Source: Streptomyces sp. S.PB5 (GTDB lineage Bacteria; Actinomycetota; Actinomycetes; Streptomycetales; Streptomycetaceae). Taken from it: DNA of 64,000 nt. The stretch covers positions 310,001 through 374,000 of the forward strand of contig NZ_JAQMWP010000006.1 of assembly GCF_030403745.1 (NCBI RefSeq), written 5' to 3'. Position 1 is the first letter of the stretch. Every line of letters begins with the position of its first letter. Below, piece by piece: positions 8,370 through 18,130 of this stretch. Both the position numbers and the translations under genes were made by a program. The notes beneath the pieces were generated by a model. It did not search any database, had not been told where the DNA came from, and saw only the letters and a list, made by a program, of their open reading frames with translations.

Positions 8370-9275
8370 TCAGCCCCAGTCGGCAGCCATCTGCAGCAGC
8401 CATTCGTGAGCCCGCGCGACATGCGGCATCGCCAGGGTGCCGGTACGGACCACCAGGAAGTAGGTCCGCAGGGGCGGCACGGCCGGATGGTGAAGGGCCA
8501 CGACCTCACCGCGCTCCAGGGCGGGCGCGGCCAGATAACTGGGCAGGACAGCGAGCCCGGCGCCCGCCACCGCGCAGGCGAGCACCGCGCGAAGGTCCGG
8601 GACGATGACAGTGCCCGCGGCGGCCGGACGGGAGTCGAAGACGGAAGCCCAGTAACGGGAGACGAACGGCAGCGACTCATGCACCTCGACCACGGGAAGT
8701 CGCTCCAGGGCGAGTGCTCCCTTGCGGCGCAGCGTCCCGGAATTGATCCGCTTCGACCAGAGCGGGGAGGCGACCAGGACATGCACTTCGTCGCAGAGCG
8801 GAGTCGCCGTGAGCAGAGCGCCCCGCGGCCGGGCCGTACTGATGGCCAGATCGTGATGTCCGGCGGCCAGGCCCTCCAAGGTCTCCTCGGCGTTTCCGAA
8901 GGAGGCCCGCAGCGCGAAGCCCTGACCGTCCTCGCCGGTCAGCTCGGTGAGCGCGGGAAGAGCGCGTTCGGCGGTGAACTCGGGTGGTCCGGCGAGGTGG
9001 AGAGTTCGTAAAGAGGAGTCCTCGTCGAGGCCTGTCTCGGTGATCTCCACCAGGGCGTCGAGATGCGGAGCGGCCTTGTGGGCGAGCTCGTCGCCGATGG
9101 TCGTAGGGGTCACCCCGCGGGCCTGTCGCAGGAAGAGAGGGCGGCCCAACTGCCGCTCCAGCGTACGGATCTGCGAGGTCACGGCGGGTTGGGAGAGGCC
9201 CAGCAGTGCGGCGGCGCGCGTGAAGGAGCCGGCCCGGTGCACGGTCACAAAGGTCCGCAGCAAGGCCAGATCCAT
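8370..9275 (-). CDS. LysR family transcriptional regulator with a TTA codon
   Basis: A 301-residue LysR regulator: winged HTH at 1-60 (FVTVHRAGSFTRAAALLGLS) and a periplasmic-binding-like effector domain after residue 85. ATG 9275 follows a GGGGAG ribosome site. Codon 89 (Leu, plus-strand 9009-9011) is TTA, the codon read by the bldA tRNA in Streptomyces, so translation is probably limited to late or differentiating growth. No obvious divergent target gene is adjacent. The upstream region has a candidate promoter and an A/T-rich LysR-type motif. Confidence 0.9.
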   Translation of the reverse strand: MDLALLRTFVTVHRAGSFTRAAALLGLSQPAVTSQIRTLERQLGRPLFLRQARGVTPTTIGDELAHKAAPHLDALVEITETGLDEDSSLRTLHLAGPPEFTAERALPALTELTGEDGQGFALRASFGNAEETLEGLAAGHHDLAISTARPRGALLTATPLCDEVHVLVASPLWSKRINSGTLRRKGALALERLPVVEVHESLPFVSRYWASVFDSRPAAAGTVIVPDLRAVLACAVAGAGLAVLPSYLAAPALERGEVVALHHPAVPPLRTYFLVVRTGTLAMPHVARAHEWLLQMAADWG

Positions 9276-9323
9276 GCACGTTCTCCCCTCCAGTGCCGGC
9301 TCCAGGCCCCCCGGCAGGGCCCA

Positions 9324-9353
9324 ACTATAAATATGTCGATAGGTCGCTGTCGC
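9324..9353 (-). promoter_or_regulatory. Candidate promoter of the LysR gene
   Basis: Reading leftward, GCGACA (9353-9348), an 18-bp spacer and TATAGT (9329-9324) form a plausible vegetative promoter. It would give a leader of about 40 nt before the LysR start. CTAT (9325-9328) and ATAG (9339-9342) overlap it and could serve autoregulation. Confidence 0.4.
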
Positions 9354-9502
9354 TACTGTGATTGGACACTGACACAGAGTCAACTAGCCTTGTTCGCGCG
9401 GTTCTTCGCGCGCGGAACCGAGGGCGGTCCGAGCCACGAGGGGGGAGGCTCGGACCGTCCGTTGTACGTAGCCGGACACCGACAAGGGCGTAGAAACAGA
9501 GG

Positions 9503-10642
9503 TCAGTCCGCCGACTCGGCCAGCGCACGCAGCACATCGGCCACCAGGTCCTCAGGGTCCTCGGCACCGACGGAGAAGCGGATGAAGCCGTCCGGCACCG
9601 CGTCCCCGCCCCAGCGCCCACGCCGTTCGGCCGTGGAACGCACTCCGCCGAAGCTCGTCGCGTCGTCCACGAGCCGCAGGGCGTCGAGGAAACGGTCGGC
9701 ACGCGCGCGCGTGGGCAGCGTGAAGGAGACCACGCACCCATAGCGCCGCATCTGCTGCGAGGCGACCTTGTGCGCGGGATCGTCGGGCAGCCCCGGATAC
9801 CGCAGCCCGGTGATCTCCGGCCGCTCCTTCAGAGCCTCGGCCAGCACGAGCGCGGTCGCGTTCTGCCGGTCGACCCGCAGCTGGAGCGTGGCGATCGAAC
9901 GGTGCGCGAGCCAGGCCTCCATGGGCCCCGGGATCGCCCCGACGACCTTGCGCCACCGTCGTACGGCGGTCATCGCCTCGCCGTCGTGGCCCGTGACATA
10001 CCCCAGGAGGACGTCTCCGTGCCCCGTGAGCTGCTTCGTGCCGCTGGCGACGGAGAAGTCGGCGCCGAGCTCCAGCGGGCGCTGTCCGAGCGGCGTGGCG
10101 AGTGTGTTGTCGACGGCGACGAGGGCACCACGCGCGTGTGCCGCCTCGACGAGCCGCCGGATGTCGCAGACGTCGAGCCCGGGGTTGGAGGGCGTCTCGA
10201 TCCACAGGAGCTTCGCGCCGTCCAGCGCGTCCAGCTGGGCGTCGCCCGCGGTCGGGGCGGTCCGCACCGGGATGCCGTACGCCTCCAGCTGCGCACGCAC
10301 CAGAGGCAGCACCTGGTAGCCGTCGCTGGGCAGGACGACCGTGTCGCCGGGGCGCAGCTGGGAGAAGACCACGGCGGAGACGGCGGCCATGCCCGAGGGG
10401 AAGACGAGGGTCTGGACGCCGGCCCGGCCGGGGGCTTCCAGCTCGCCGATGGCGTTCTCCAGGAGCGTCCAGGTGGGGTTCTCGTCGCGTCCGTAGGTGT
10501 ACGGGCCGCCGACCTCGCCCGGCAGATGGAAGTGAGCGGCGAACGCGGGACCGGGCAGGGTGGGTTCGTTCTTGACCGGCTCGGGCAGTCCGGCCCGCAC
10601 CGCGCGCGTGCCCTCGCCGGTGCTTCCCGTCGAATCGCTCAT
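9503..10642 (-). CDS. Cys/Met metabolism PLP enzyme (cystathionine gamma-lyase-like)
   Basis: A 379-residue fold-type I PLP enzyme of the Cys/Met metabolism family (PF01053). Visible landmarks are the SGMAAVSA phosphate region near 83, the WIETPSNPG motif near 147-155, the Asp of VAVDNTLATP that holds the PLP ring, and Lys203 in SGTKQLTGHGD as the Schiff-base lysine. Annotated Streptomyces relatives are called cystathionine gamma-lyase, but synthase or methionine lyase activity cannot be excluded. The start overlaps the ptpA stop by 4 bp (ATGA), indicating translational coupling. Confidence 0.85.
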   Translation of the reverse strand: MSDSTGSTGEGTRAVRAGLPEPVKNEPTLPGPAFAAHFHLPGEVGGPYTYGRDENPTWTLLENAIGELEAPGRAGVQTLVFPSGMAAVSAVVFSQLRPGDTVVLPSDGYQVLPLVRAQLEAYGIPVRTAPTAGDAQLDALDGAKLLWIETPSNPGLDVCDIRRLVEAAHARGALVAVDNTLATPLGQRPLELGADFSVASGTKQLTGHGDVLLGYVTGHDGEAMTAVRRWRKVVGAIPGPMEAWLAHRSIATLQLRVDRQNATALVLAEALKERPEITGLRYPGLPDDPAHKVASQQMRRYGCVVSFTLPTRARADRFLDALRLVDDATSFGGVRSTAERRGRWGGDAVPDGFIRFSVGAEDPEDLVADVLRALAESAD

Positions 10643-11130
10643 GCCACCCGTCCCTTCAGGTCCTCGCGTACCGCGGCGAGCAGACCCTCGCTCGCCGCCT
10701 TCACCATTTCAAGGCACTCCTCGAAGCCGTCCATGCCCCCGTAGTAGGGATCCGGTACGTCGAGGTCGTCGTCCGCGGCAGGGTCGAACGAGCGCAGCAA
10801 CCGCACCTTCTCCGCGTCCTGCGGAGTGGGCGCGAGGCGGCGCAGGGCTTTGAGGTGGCCGTGGTCGAGGGCGATCACGAGGTCGAGGCGCGAGAACCAC
10901 GACGGCTGGAACTGGCGGGCCGTGTGGGCGCTGTCGTAGCCGTGCTCCTCGAGGACCGACACCGTGCGTGGGTCCGCGCCGTCGCCCTCGTGCCAGCCGC
11001 CGGTGCCGGCGCTGTCGACCTCGACCCGGTCGTCGAGCCCGTCCTCCGCGACGCGGGCGCGGAAGACGGACTCGGCCATCGGCGAGCGGCAGATGTTGCC
11101 GGTGCAGACGAAGCAGACGCGATACGTCAT
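10639..11130 (-). CDS. ptpA: Low-molecular-weight protein-tyrosine phosphatase PtpA
   Basis: A 163-residue LMW phosphotyrosine phosphatase. The active-site loop CX5R begins at Cys9 and ends at Arg15 (CTGNICRS), and the general-acid Asp lies in the VPDPYYGG segment near residue 127. Length is typical. The S. coelicolor counterpart, as I recall it, dephosphorylates tyrosine residues and influences secondary metabolism. It sits between a small holin-like gene (7 bp upstream) and the PLP lyase (4-bp overlap), so the three genes form one operon. Confidence 0.92.
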   Translation of the reverse strand: MTYRVCFVCTGNICRSPMAESVFRARVAEDGLDDRVEVDSAGTGGWHEGDGADPRTVSVLEEHGYDSAHTARQFQPSWFSRLDLVIALDHGHLKALRRLAPTPQDAEKVRLLRSFDPAADDDLDVPDPYYGGMDGFEECLEMVKAASEGLLAAVREDLKGRVA

Positions 11131-11137
11131 GCGGGGC

Positions 11138-11515
11138 TCAGTCGCCGTCGGGCAGGACGACGTTGAGCGCCCAGGACACGATCGAGATGATCAGACCGCC
11201 GACCACCGCGGTCCAGAAACCGTCCACATGGAAGCTCAGGTCGACCTTGTCGGCCAGCCATGAGGTCAGCAGCAGCATCAGCGCGTTGACGACCAAGGTG
11301 AACAGGCCCAGCGTGAGGATCAGCAGCGGCAGGCTGAAGAGCTTTACGACCGGCTTGACCAGGAAGTTCACCAGTCCGAAGATCAGCGCGACGAGGATCA
11401 GGGTGCCGATCTTCTTGCCCGTGCTGTCACCGGTCAGGGTGATCTTGTCCAGCAGCCAGACGGCGACCGCCAGGGCGCCCGCGTTGGCGATCGTCTTGAC
11501 TACGAAATTCTTCAT
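11138..11515 (-). CDS. Phage-holin-family small membrane protein
   Basis: A 125-residue protein with four predicted hydrophobic segments: after a short N-terminus, around the LILVALIFGLVNFLVKP stretch, at PLLILTLGLFTLVVNALML, and at the C-terminus. This is the PF04020 pattern (holin superfamily IV, YvlD-like), common in chromosomes and not evidence of phage. ATG 11515 is chosen because the hydrophobic domain begins immediately. It heads the operon with ptpA. Function in this context is unknown. Confidence 0.75.
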   Translation of the reverse strand: MKNFVVKTIANAGALAVAVWLLDKITLTGDSTGKKIGTLILVALIFGLVNFLVKPVVKLFSLPLLILTLGLFTLVVNALMLLLTSWLADKVDLSFHVDGFWTAVVGGLIISIVSWALNVVLPDGD

Positions 11516-11575
11516 GTGTCTGATCGTGGCAGAAGAGATCGTCGATGAGCAGTGGGACAAGGGCGGACGAGAGCG

Positions 11576-11893
11576 ATGAAGGCATTCCGGCTGGATGAAC
11601 TGGAGGCGGAACGCGCCGCCAACGACGGCGCCTACCTGCAGTTTCTGCGGGAACGGAACATGTCGGTCGGTCTGTATGCGCTGAACGCCGGTGAGCATGA
11701 TCCACAGAAGCCGCACAACCAGGACGAGGTCTACTTCGTTGTGAGCGGCCGTGCCGCGATCACCGTCGGCATGGAGACCACCCAGGTCGCGCGCGGCAGC
11801 GTGGTCTACGTTCCGGCCGGCGTCGCCCACAAGTTCCACCACATCAGCGAGGACCTGCGGGTGATGGTGGTCTTCTCTCCGCCCGAGAGCTGA
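11576..11893 (+). CDS. Small cupin-domain protein
   Basis: A 105-residue single-domain cupin. Metal-ligand motifs are visible as PHNQDEVYFVVSG (motif 1) and GVAHKFHH (motif 2). Such proteins bind a metal and act as isomerases, dioxygenases or sensors. The gene is divergent from the holin-like/ptpA operon with a gap of about 60 bp. The substrate is not inferable. Confidence 0.8.
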   Translation: MKAFRLDELEAERAANDGAYLQFLRERNMSVGLYALNAGEHDPQKPHNQDEVYFVVSGRAAITVGMETTQVARGSVVYVPAGVAHKFHHISEDLRVMVVFSPPES

Positions 11894-12074
11894 GCCCGGA
11901 CCCCGGGATTCCCTAGGGGATCAGTCAGGGGAGGACAAGGGGTGCGAGGCCCCCGCCGGGCCACCTCCTCGCCCTAGCATCGAGTGCAGGACATCAGAAG
12001 GATCCGGCATCACGAGCCCGGGTCTTCGACCGGACCCGGCACGAGCGACGGGCGGAGAGGTAAGGACGAGAGCA

Positions 12075-12287
12075 ATGGGAGAGATCTTCGCGGGACTGCC
12101 CTGGTGGGTGAAGTGGATCGCGGTGCCCGTCATCGCCCTGGTCGTGTTCGGCGGGCTGATAGCCAGCGTCGTCGGCTTCGTCATCGGACTGCTCTTCAAG
12201 TTGCTGGTCTTCGTGGCCCTGGTCGGCGGACTGATCTACGTGGTGCGGAAGTTCATGTCGAGTTCCTCGTCGCGCAGCGACTGGTGA
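12075..12287 (+). CDS. Small membrane protein (DUF5326-like)
   Basis: A 70-residue protein with two hydrophobic segments (VIALVVFGGLIASVVGFVIG and LLVFVALVGGLIYVV), a WWVKW motif before the first and a basic, Ser-rich tail. The pattern matches the actinobacterial DUF5326 family. A GAGAGG ribosome site precedes it. Function unknown. It lies upstream of ssgR but is separated by 200 bp. Confidence 0.8.
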   Translation: MGEIFAGLPWWVKWIAVPVIALVVFGGLIASVVGFVIGLLFKLLVFVALVGGLIYVVRKFMSSSSSRSDW

Positions 12288-12487
12288 GGTGCCGCGAGGG
12301 AGACCGGTGACCGGTAACAGGAATCACCGGTTCCCTCGGGCGAGGGAAGTTTGCGGTACAGGCCGAGTGCGAGCGGTGGCGGACGGTTAAAGTCCGGAAT
12401 TCGACGCGGGGACGATCCCCCGTGAGCGGCGCACACCCCTCCCGTGTCCCCCGCACGGGCGGCCCCCTCGCGCTTCGGGAGTGACCC

Positions 12488-13411
12488 TTGGCCACGGTTG
12501 ACACCGCACCCGCAGAACGCCTTGCAGCCCTCGCACCGGTTCGGGGCGCCGCCCCGTCCCCGGAGCACCGCCCCCGCCCGCCGGAGCAACCCGCGGCCGC
12601 GAGCCGGTCCCGCCAAGGGACCCCGCCCGCGTCGACTCCGGCCGATCCGCCGGACGCATCGCACCCCACGACCCTCATCGGCTCCGTCCAGCGCGCGATG
12701 CGCCTGCTGGAGGCCGTCGCCGGGCACGAGCACGGTGCTCCCGCCAAACAGCTGGCCCGCGAGACCGGCCTGGCCCTGCCCACGGCCTACCACCTGCTGC
12801 GCACCCTGGTCCACGAAGGCTATCTGCGCCGGGACAAGGGCCTGTTCTTCCTCGGTGAGGCGGCCGAGCGGCTGAGCAGCAGCGGAGCGCAGCAGAAACG
12901 TCGCAGCACGGTCGTCGAGACACTTGCCCACTGGCGCGATGCCATCGGCGTACCCGTGTACTACGCGATCTACCGCGACGGCGAGGTCGAGGTCGTGTGC
13001 GTCTCCGACACCCCGGGCAATCCGGCGGTCGAGGAATGGGCCGACTTCCGCGAGACCGCGCACGCGCACGCGATCGGGCAGTGCCTGCTCTCCCAGCTGG
13101 GCGAGGACGCCCGCCGCGACCACCTGGACCGCTACCCCGTGCAGGCCATCACCCCGTACACGGTGCGTGACAGCCACACCTTGCTGCGGCGTCTGGACCG
13201 GACGCGGCGGATGGAACCGGTCTTCGAACGGCAGGAGTACGCGCTGGGGGCCGTGTGTGCGGCGATCCCCATCACGGTGGGCACCGCCGCCGCCACGGTG
13301 GCCATTTCCCTTCCCGTCCATCAGGCCGACCGGCTGCCGGAGGCCACCCGTCGGCTGCAGAGCGAGGTCGGACGCCTGCTGGGGTCGCTCGCGATCTCTA
13401 TCAGTATCTGA
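12488..13411 (+). CDS. ssgR: IclR family regulator SsgR
   Basis: A 307-residue IclR regulator: a Pro/Ala-rich N-terminus of about 60 residues, an HTH (KQLARETGLALPTAYHLLRTL) near 87-107 and an effector domain after residue 130. TTG at 12488 is chosen because a GGGAGTG ribosome site precedes it; later starts would cut the conserved N-terminal part. Its place directly upstream of ssgA identifies it as SsgR, which activates ssgA during sporulation in S. coelicolor. The rare TTG start may limit its synthesis. Confidence 0.9.
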   Translation: MATVDTAPAERLAALAPVRGAAPSPEHRPRPPEQPAAASRSRQGTPPASTPADPPDASHPTTLIGSVQRAMRLLEAVAGHEHGAPAKQLARETGLALPTAYHLLRTLVHEGYLRRDKGLFFLGEAAERLSSSGAQQKRRSTVVETLAHWRDAIGVPVYYAIYRDGEVEVVCVSDTPGNPAVEEWADFRETAHAHAIGQCLLSQLGEDARRDHLDRYPVQAITPYTVRDSHTLLRRLDRTRRMEPVFERQEYALGAVCAAIPITVGTAAATVAISLPVHQADRLPEATRRLQSEVGRLLGSLAISISI

Positions 13412-13510
13412 AAACTCACTCCTTGTGATCTCCCGTGTACTTTCAGCAAACTTCCACCACAGTCAAAGGGATCATTCCCGGCCAGTCGACGGCAGATGAC
13501 GGGGTAGAAG

Positions 13511-13948
13511 ATGGGCGAGTCCGTACAGGCAGAGGTCATGATGAGCTTTCTCGTCTCCGAGGAGCTCTCCTTCCGAATCCCCGTGGAGCTGCGCTACGAG
13601 ACCTGCGATCCCTACGCCGTGCGGCTCACCTTTCATCTGCCCGGTGATGCGCCGGTGACCTGGGCGTTCGGCCGCGAGCTCTTGATCGACGGTGTGGGGC
13701 GGCCGTGCGGCGACGGGGACGTCCGGATCGCGCCCGCCGAGGCCGACACGCTCGGCGAGGTCCTGATCCGCCTTCAGGTCGGCACCGACCAGGCGCTGTT
13801 CCGCTCCTCGGCGGCGCCCCTCATCGCGTTCCTCGACCGCACCGACAAACTGGTCCCGCTGGGTCAGGAGGGCGTGCTCGCCGACTTCGACGCCCACCTC
13901 GACGAGGCGCTGGACCGGATTCTGGCGGAGGAGCAGAGCGCGGGCTGA
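13511..13948 (+). CDS. ssgA: Sporulation/cell-division activator SsgA
   Basis: A 145-residue SsgA-like protein (SALP). The sequence closely follows S. coelicolor SsgA as I recall it, from the MGESVQAEVMMSFLVS start through FHLPGDAPVTWAFGRELL to the C-terminal ILAEEQSAG. SsgA helps recruit SsgB and mark sites for FtsZ rings in sporogenic hyphae. The 99-bp gap after ssgR likely holds its own SsgR-dependent promoter. A strong hairpin overlaps its stop codon. Confidence 0.95.
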   Translation: MGESVQAEVMMSFLVSEELSFRIPVELRYETCDPYAVRLTFHLPGDAPVTWAFGRELLIDGVGRPCGDGDVRIAPAEADTLGEVLIRLQVGTDQALFRSSAAPLIAFLDRTDKLVPLGQEGVLADFDAHLDEALDRILAEEQSAG

Positions 13949-13983
13949 AGCGTTACGGCACTGAGGGGGGGCGTAACGCTTCA
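13946..13983 (+). terminator. Terminator overlapping the ssgA stop codon
   Basis: TGAAGCGTTACG (13946-13957) and CGTAACGCTTCA (13972-13983) form a perfect 12-bp stem with a 14-nt loop. The first three bases are the ssgA stop codon. The neighbouring gene is convergent, so it could work both ways. Confidence 0.75.
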
Positions 13984-14054
13984 GCGTGGACTGGGGTGCG
14001 CGCAGGAACGCTTCTTCTCGAGGTGGGCCCGGAGTCTGCGGCGAGAGCGCCAGA

Positions 14055-14098
14055 CCCGCCGCACACGGGCACCCTGGCCCGCCGCACACGGGCGCCCT
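14055..14098. repeat. Two-copy tandem repeat
   Basis: CCCGCCGCACACGGGC followed by a variable base and CCCT occurs at 14055-14075 and 14078-14098 (period 23). It lies in the spacer between ssgA and the convergent YibE/F gene. Confidence 0.6.
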
Positions 14099-14146
14099 CG
14101 CCCGTCCGGTACGTCGTCCACGGCGCCCTACGCTCTCCTCGTGGCC

Positions 14147-14174
14147 ACGGCGTCAGCGCTACGGCGTCAGCGCT
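14147..14174. repeat. Tandem 14-bp duplication at the 3' end of the YibE/F gene
   Basis: ACGGCGTCAGCGCT is present twice head to tail (14147-14160, 14161-14174). The second copy contains the stop codon of the YibE/F gene, and the duplication extends just beyond it. Confidence 0.7.
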
Positions 14175-15981
14175 TGCGCCGGCGGCCCCGCCCGCCTCGT
14201 GCCGCAGCCGTCTGTGTGCCCGCCGACATCGACTGCGCCCCGGCCGGTGCCGGCCGCCCGCCCGTCGGTCCCGCCGCCGCGCCGGAGGCCGTGCCGGCGG
14301 GCTTGTCGGCCGAGACGACCAGGGCCGCCAGTGCCGTCGTGACCGGCACGGATGCGACCAGGCCGATCGAGCCGACCAGTGTGCGCACGATTTCCTCCGC
14401 CACCAACTCGCTGTTGGCAACCGTGCCCACGCTGGACTGCGCGATGGAGAAGAGCAGCAGCAGCGGCAGCGCGGCGCCCGCATAGGCGAGGACGAGCGTG
14501 TTGACGACGGATGCGATGTGGTCGCGGCCGATGCGGATGCCGGCGCGGTACAGCCCTCGCCAGCCCATCGTCGGGTTGGCCTCGTGCAGCTCCCAGACCG
14601 CCGAGGTCTGGGTGACCGTCACGTCGTCGAGGACACCGAGCGAACCGATGATGACGCCGGCGAGCAGCAGACCGCTCATGTCGATCGACGGGTAGAGGCC
14701 GTGGATCAGGCCGGTGTTGTCGTCGGTGTTGCCGGTGAGCGCGGCCCAGCCGATGAACAGCGAGCCGAGGACGCCGATCAGCAGCAGCGAGATCAGCGTG
14801 CCGAGCACGGCGACCGATGTTCTCGCCGACAGCCCATGACACAGATACAGGGCGATCAGCATGATGGCGCTCGCCCCGACCACGGCCACGACCAGCGGGT
14901 TCGAGCCCTGCAGGATCGCGGGCAGGATGAAGAAGTTCAGGATCAGGAAGCTGATGGCCAGGGCGACCAGTGCCATGACGCCCCGCAACCGCCCGACGAC
15001 CACGACGGCGAGCGCGAAGATGCCGGCGAGCAGCGCCATGGGAAGCCTGCGGTTCACGTCGGTGACCGAGTACTGCAGGTCCTTGGGCGCGGAGGGCTCG
15101 TAGGCGACCACGACCTTCTGGCCCTGGTGCAGCTGCCGCGACTGGTCCGGCTGCACGATCTCGGTGAACGTACGGCCCTTGTCCTTGCCGGTGTCGACAC
15201 GGATCGTGGCCTTCTTGCAGGTCCCGTCCTCCTGCTGCTGGGCGGAGGAGCCCTCGGCGGTGGAGGTGTCGCCGGTCGGGGTCCCACCGGAGGCGTTCAC
15301 CGACTTGCAGCTCACCTCGTCGACCTTGGTCACCGTGGCCTGCTGGGTCTGTCGGTCGAAGCCGACACCGGTGCGCTCATGCCCCGGCGCACCCCCGGGC
15401 CACAGCACGGCGAGCCCGACGATCACGGCGACGCCGAAGGGGATGAGGACCGCGGCGATGACCTTGCGCAGGTGCTTGGAGACGGGGGCCGCCGGGCCGT
15501 GACTGTGGCTGTGCGAGTGGCCGTGTCCGCCGCCATCCGGTCCGCCGCCACCAGGCCCACCGCCACCGCCGGTTCCGTCTCCGCCGCCCCCACCGTTCCC
15601 GCCCCCGCCGGGACCCGGGCCGTGGCCGTGTCCGCCTCCGGCATCGTGGCCGTGGCCGTGGTGTCCTCCGCCGTCATGGCCGTGGTCGTGACCACCACCG
15701 GATGCGGACCCCTGCCCGAACCGGTCACCGGACGCGGAATCCTGTCCGAACCAACCGCCGGATCCGGGCTCCTGCCCCAACCGACCACCGGATCCCGGCC
15801 CTTGCCCGAACCCGCGATCAGAGCCGTCGGCACCGCTCCCGTGCTCCTGCTCGTGCCAGCCGCCGGAGCCGTACCCGGCACCCCGGCCGTCCCCGGATCT
15901 GGGGCCGTTGCCGGGCCCGTTTCCGGAGCCGGGCCCGCGGGGCGGCTCGGGTGGGTACGGGGGCTGATGTGTCGTGGTCAC
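14167..15981 (-). CDS. YibE/F family membrane protein with Gly/His-rich N-terminus
   Basis: A 604-residue YibE/F-like integral membrane protein. Residues 1-165 are Gly/Pro/His-rich: four 10-residue repeats at 57-96 and a His-rich tract (GHGH, HSHSHSH) at 97-162. A first membrane segment lies near 175-193, followed by an extracellular domain of about 170 residues with two Cys, then seven or so hydrophobic segments and a basic tail. The Lactococcus YibE/F proteins are uncharacterised. The His-rich tract suggests metal binding, which is inference. It is divergent from thiC. Confidence 0.82.
   Translation of the reverse strand: MTTTHQPPYPPEPPRGPGSGNGPGNGPRSGDGRGAGYGSGGWHEQEHGSGADGSDRGFGQGPGSGGRLGQEPGSGGWFGQDSASGDRFGQGSASGGGHDHGHDGGGHHGHGHDAGGGHGHGPGPGGGGNGGGGGDGTGGGGGPGGGGPDGGGHGHSHSHSHGPAAPVSKHLRKVIAAVLIPFGVAVIVGLAVLWPGGAPGHERTGVGFDRQTQQATVTKVDEVSCKSVNASGGTPTGDTSTAEGSSAQQQEDGTCKKATIRVDTGKDKGRTFTEIVQPDQSRQLHQGQKVVVAYEPSAPKDLQYSVTDVNRRLPMALLAGIFALAVVVVGRLRGVMALVALAISFLILNFFILPAILQGSNPLVVAVVGASAIMLIALYLCHGLSARTSVAVLGTLISLLLIGVLGSLFIGWAALTGNTDDNTGLIHGLYPSIDMSGLLLAGVIIGSLGVLDDVTVTQTSAVWELHEANPTMGWRGLYRAGIRIGRDHIASVVNTLVLAYAGAALPLLLLFSIAQSSVGTVANSELVAEEIVRTLVGSIGLVASVPVTTALAALVVSADKPAGTASGAAAGPTGGRPAPAGAQSMSAGTQTAAARGGRGRRRKR
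15694..15813 (-). repeat. Four 30-bp coding repeats in the YibE/F gene
   Basis: These encode residues 57-96 as four decapeptides with the pattern xxGQxxxSGx. They precede the His-rich tract and are probably prone to copy-number change. Confidence 0.6.
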
Positions 15982-16054
15982 CGACCGATCATCGCAAGAA
16001 CGGCAGGGGCCCTCTGTTCACCGCGCCCGAATTGACGCTAGCGTGGAGGCACCT

Positions 16055-16228
16055 TTGTACACGCGGGAGCTCGGAGCACCGGGCTGAGAGGGCGCTGACC
16101 TCCGTCCCAGCGATGTTTCACGTGGAACATCGTCACCAGCGAGTGACGTTCCACACGAAACGTCGGCAGACGGAAACCGCTGCGTCGACCGCCGAACCTG
16201 TTACCGGGTAATGCCGGCGTAGGGAGTA
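16055..16228 (+). promoter_or_regulatory. TPP riboswitch (THI element) of thiC
   Basis: Conserved TPP-riboswitch segments are present: GGGAGC and ACCGGGCTGAGAG on the 5' side, and CCGAACCTG, ACCGGGTAATGCCGGCGTAGGGAGT on the 3' side, ending 7 nt before the thiC start. The 3' element lies next to the ribosome site, which suggests control of translation start by thiamin pyrophosphate. The P3 arm is greatly enlarged. Its base is GGCG 16091-16094 with CGCC 16190-16193, then CCGTC with GACGG, and it carries two inner hairpins, one of them a parS-like palindrome. A weak TTGACG (16032) is a possible -35. Confidence 0.93.
16114..16129. promoter_or_regulatory. parS-like site inside the TPP riboswitch
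   Basis: TGTTTCACGTGGAACA has one mismatch to parS (position 12). In RNA it forms the hairpin of CGATGTT with AACATCG within the riboswitch P3 arm. A second, more degenerate parS-like palindrome (GACGTT ... AACGTC, 16145-16164) follows it in the same arm. Confidence 0.7.
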
Positions 16229-16234
16229 GGTCTC

Positions 16235-18058
<1,824 letters not shown>

Positions 18059-18070
18059 CGTCCGTAGATT

Positions 18071-18108
18071 GGCGCTGCTTCGGAGGACGATGCCTTCGGG
18101 GCAGCGCC
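18071..18108 (+). terminator. thiC terminator
   Basis: GGCGCTGC (18071-18078) and GCAGCGCC (18101-18108) form an 8-bp stem 13 bp after the thiC stop. There is a long loop and no T tract. Confidence 0.65.
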
Positions 18109-18130
18109 ATCGTGCGCTCGGGGATGAGGG

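Noticed and set aside
11138..11515. Prophage remnant suggested by the holin-family protein
   Set aside because: This family is common in bacterial chromosomes and no other phage gene is nearby.
13705..16035. 776-codon plus frame running from ssgA through the YibE/F gene
   Set aside because: It overlaps ssgA in another frame and the YibE/F gene in antisense, and its sequence is low-complexity.
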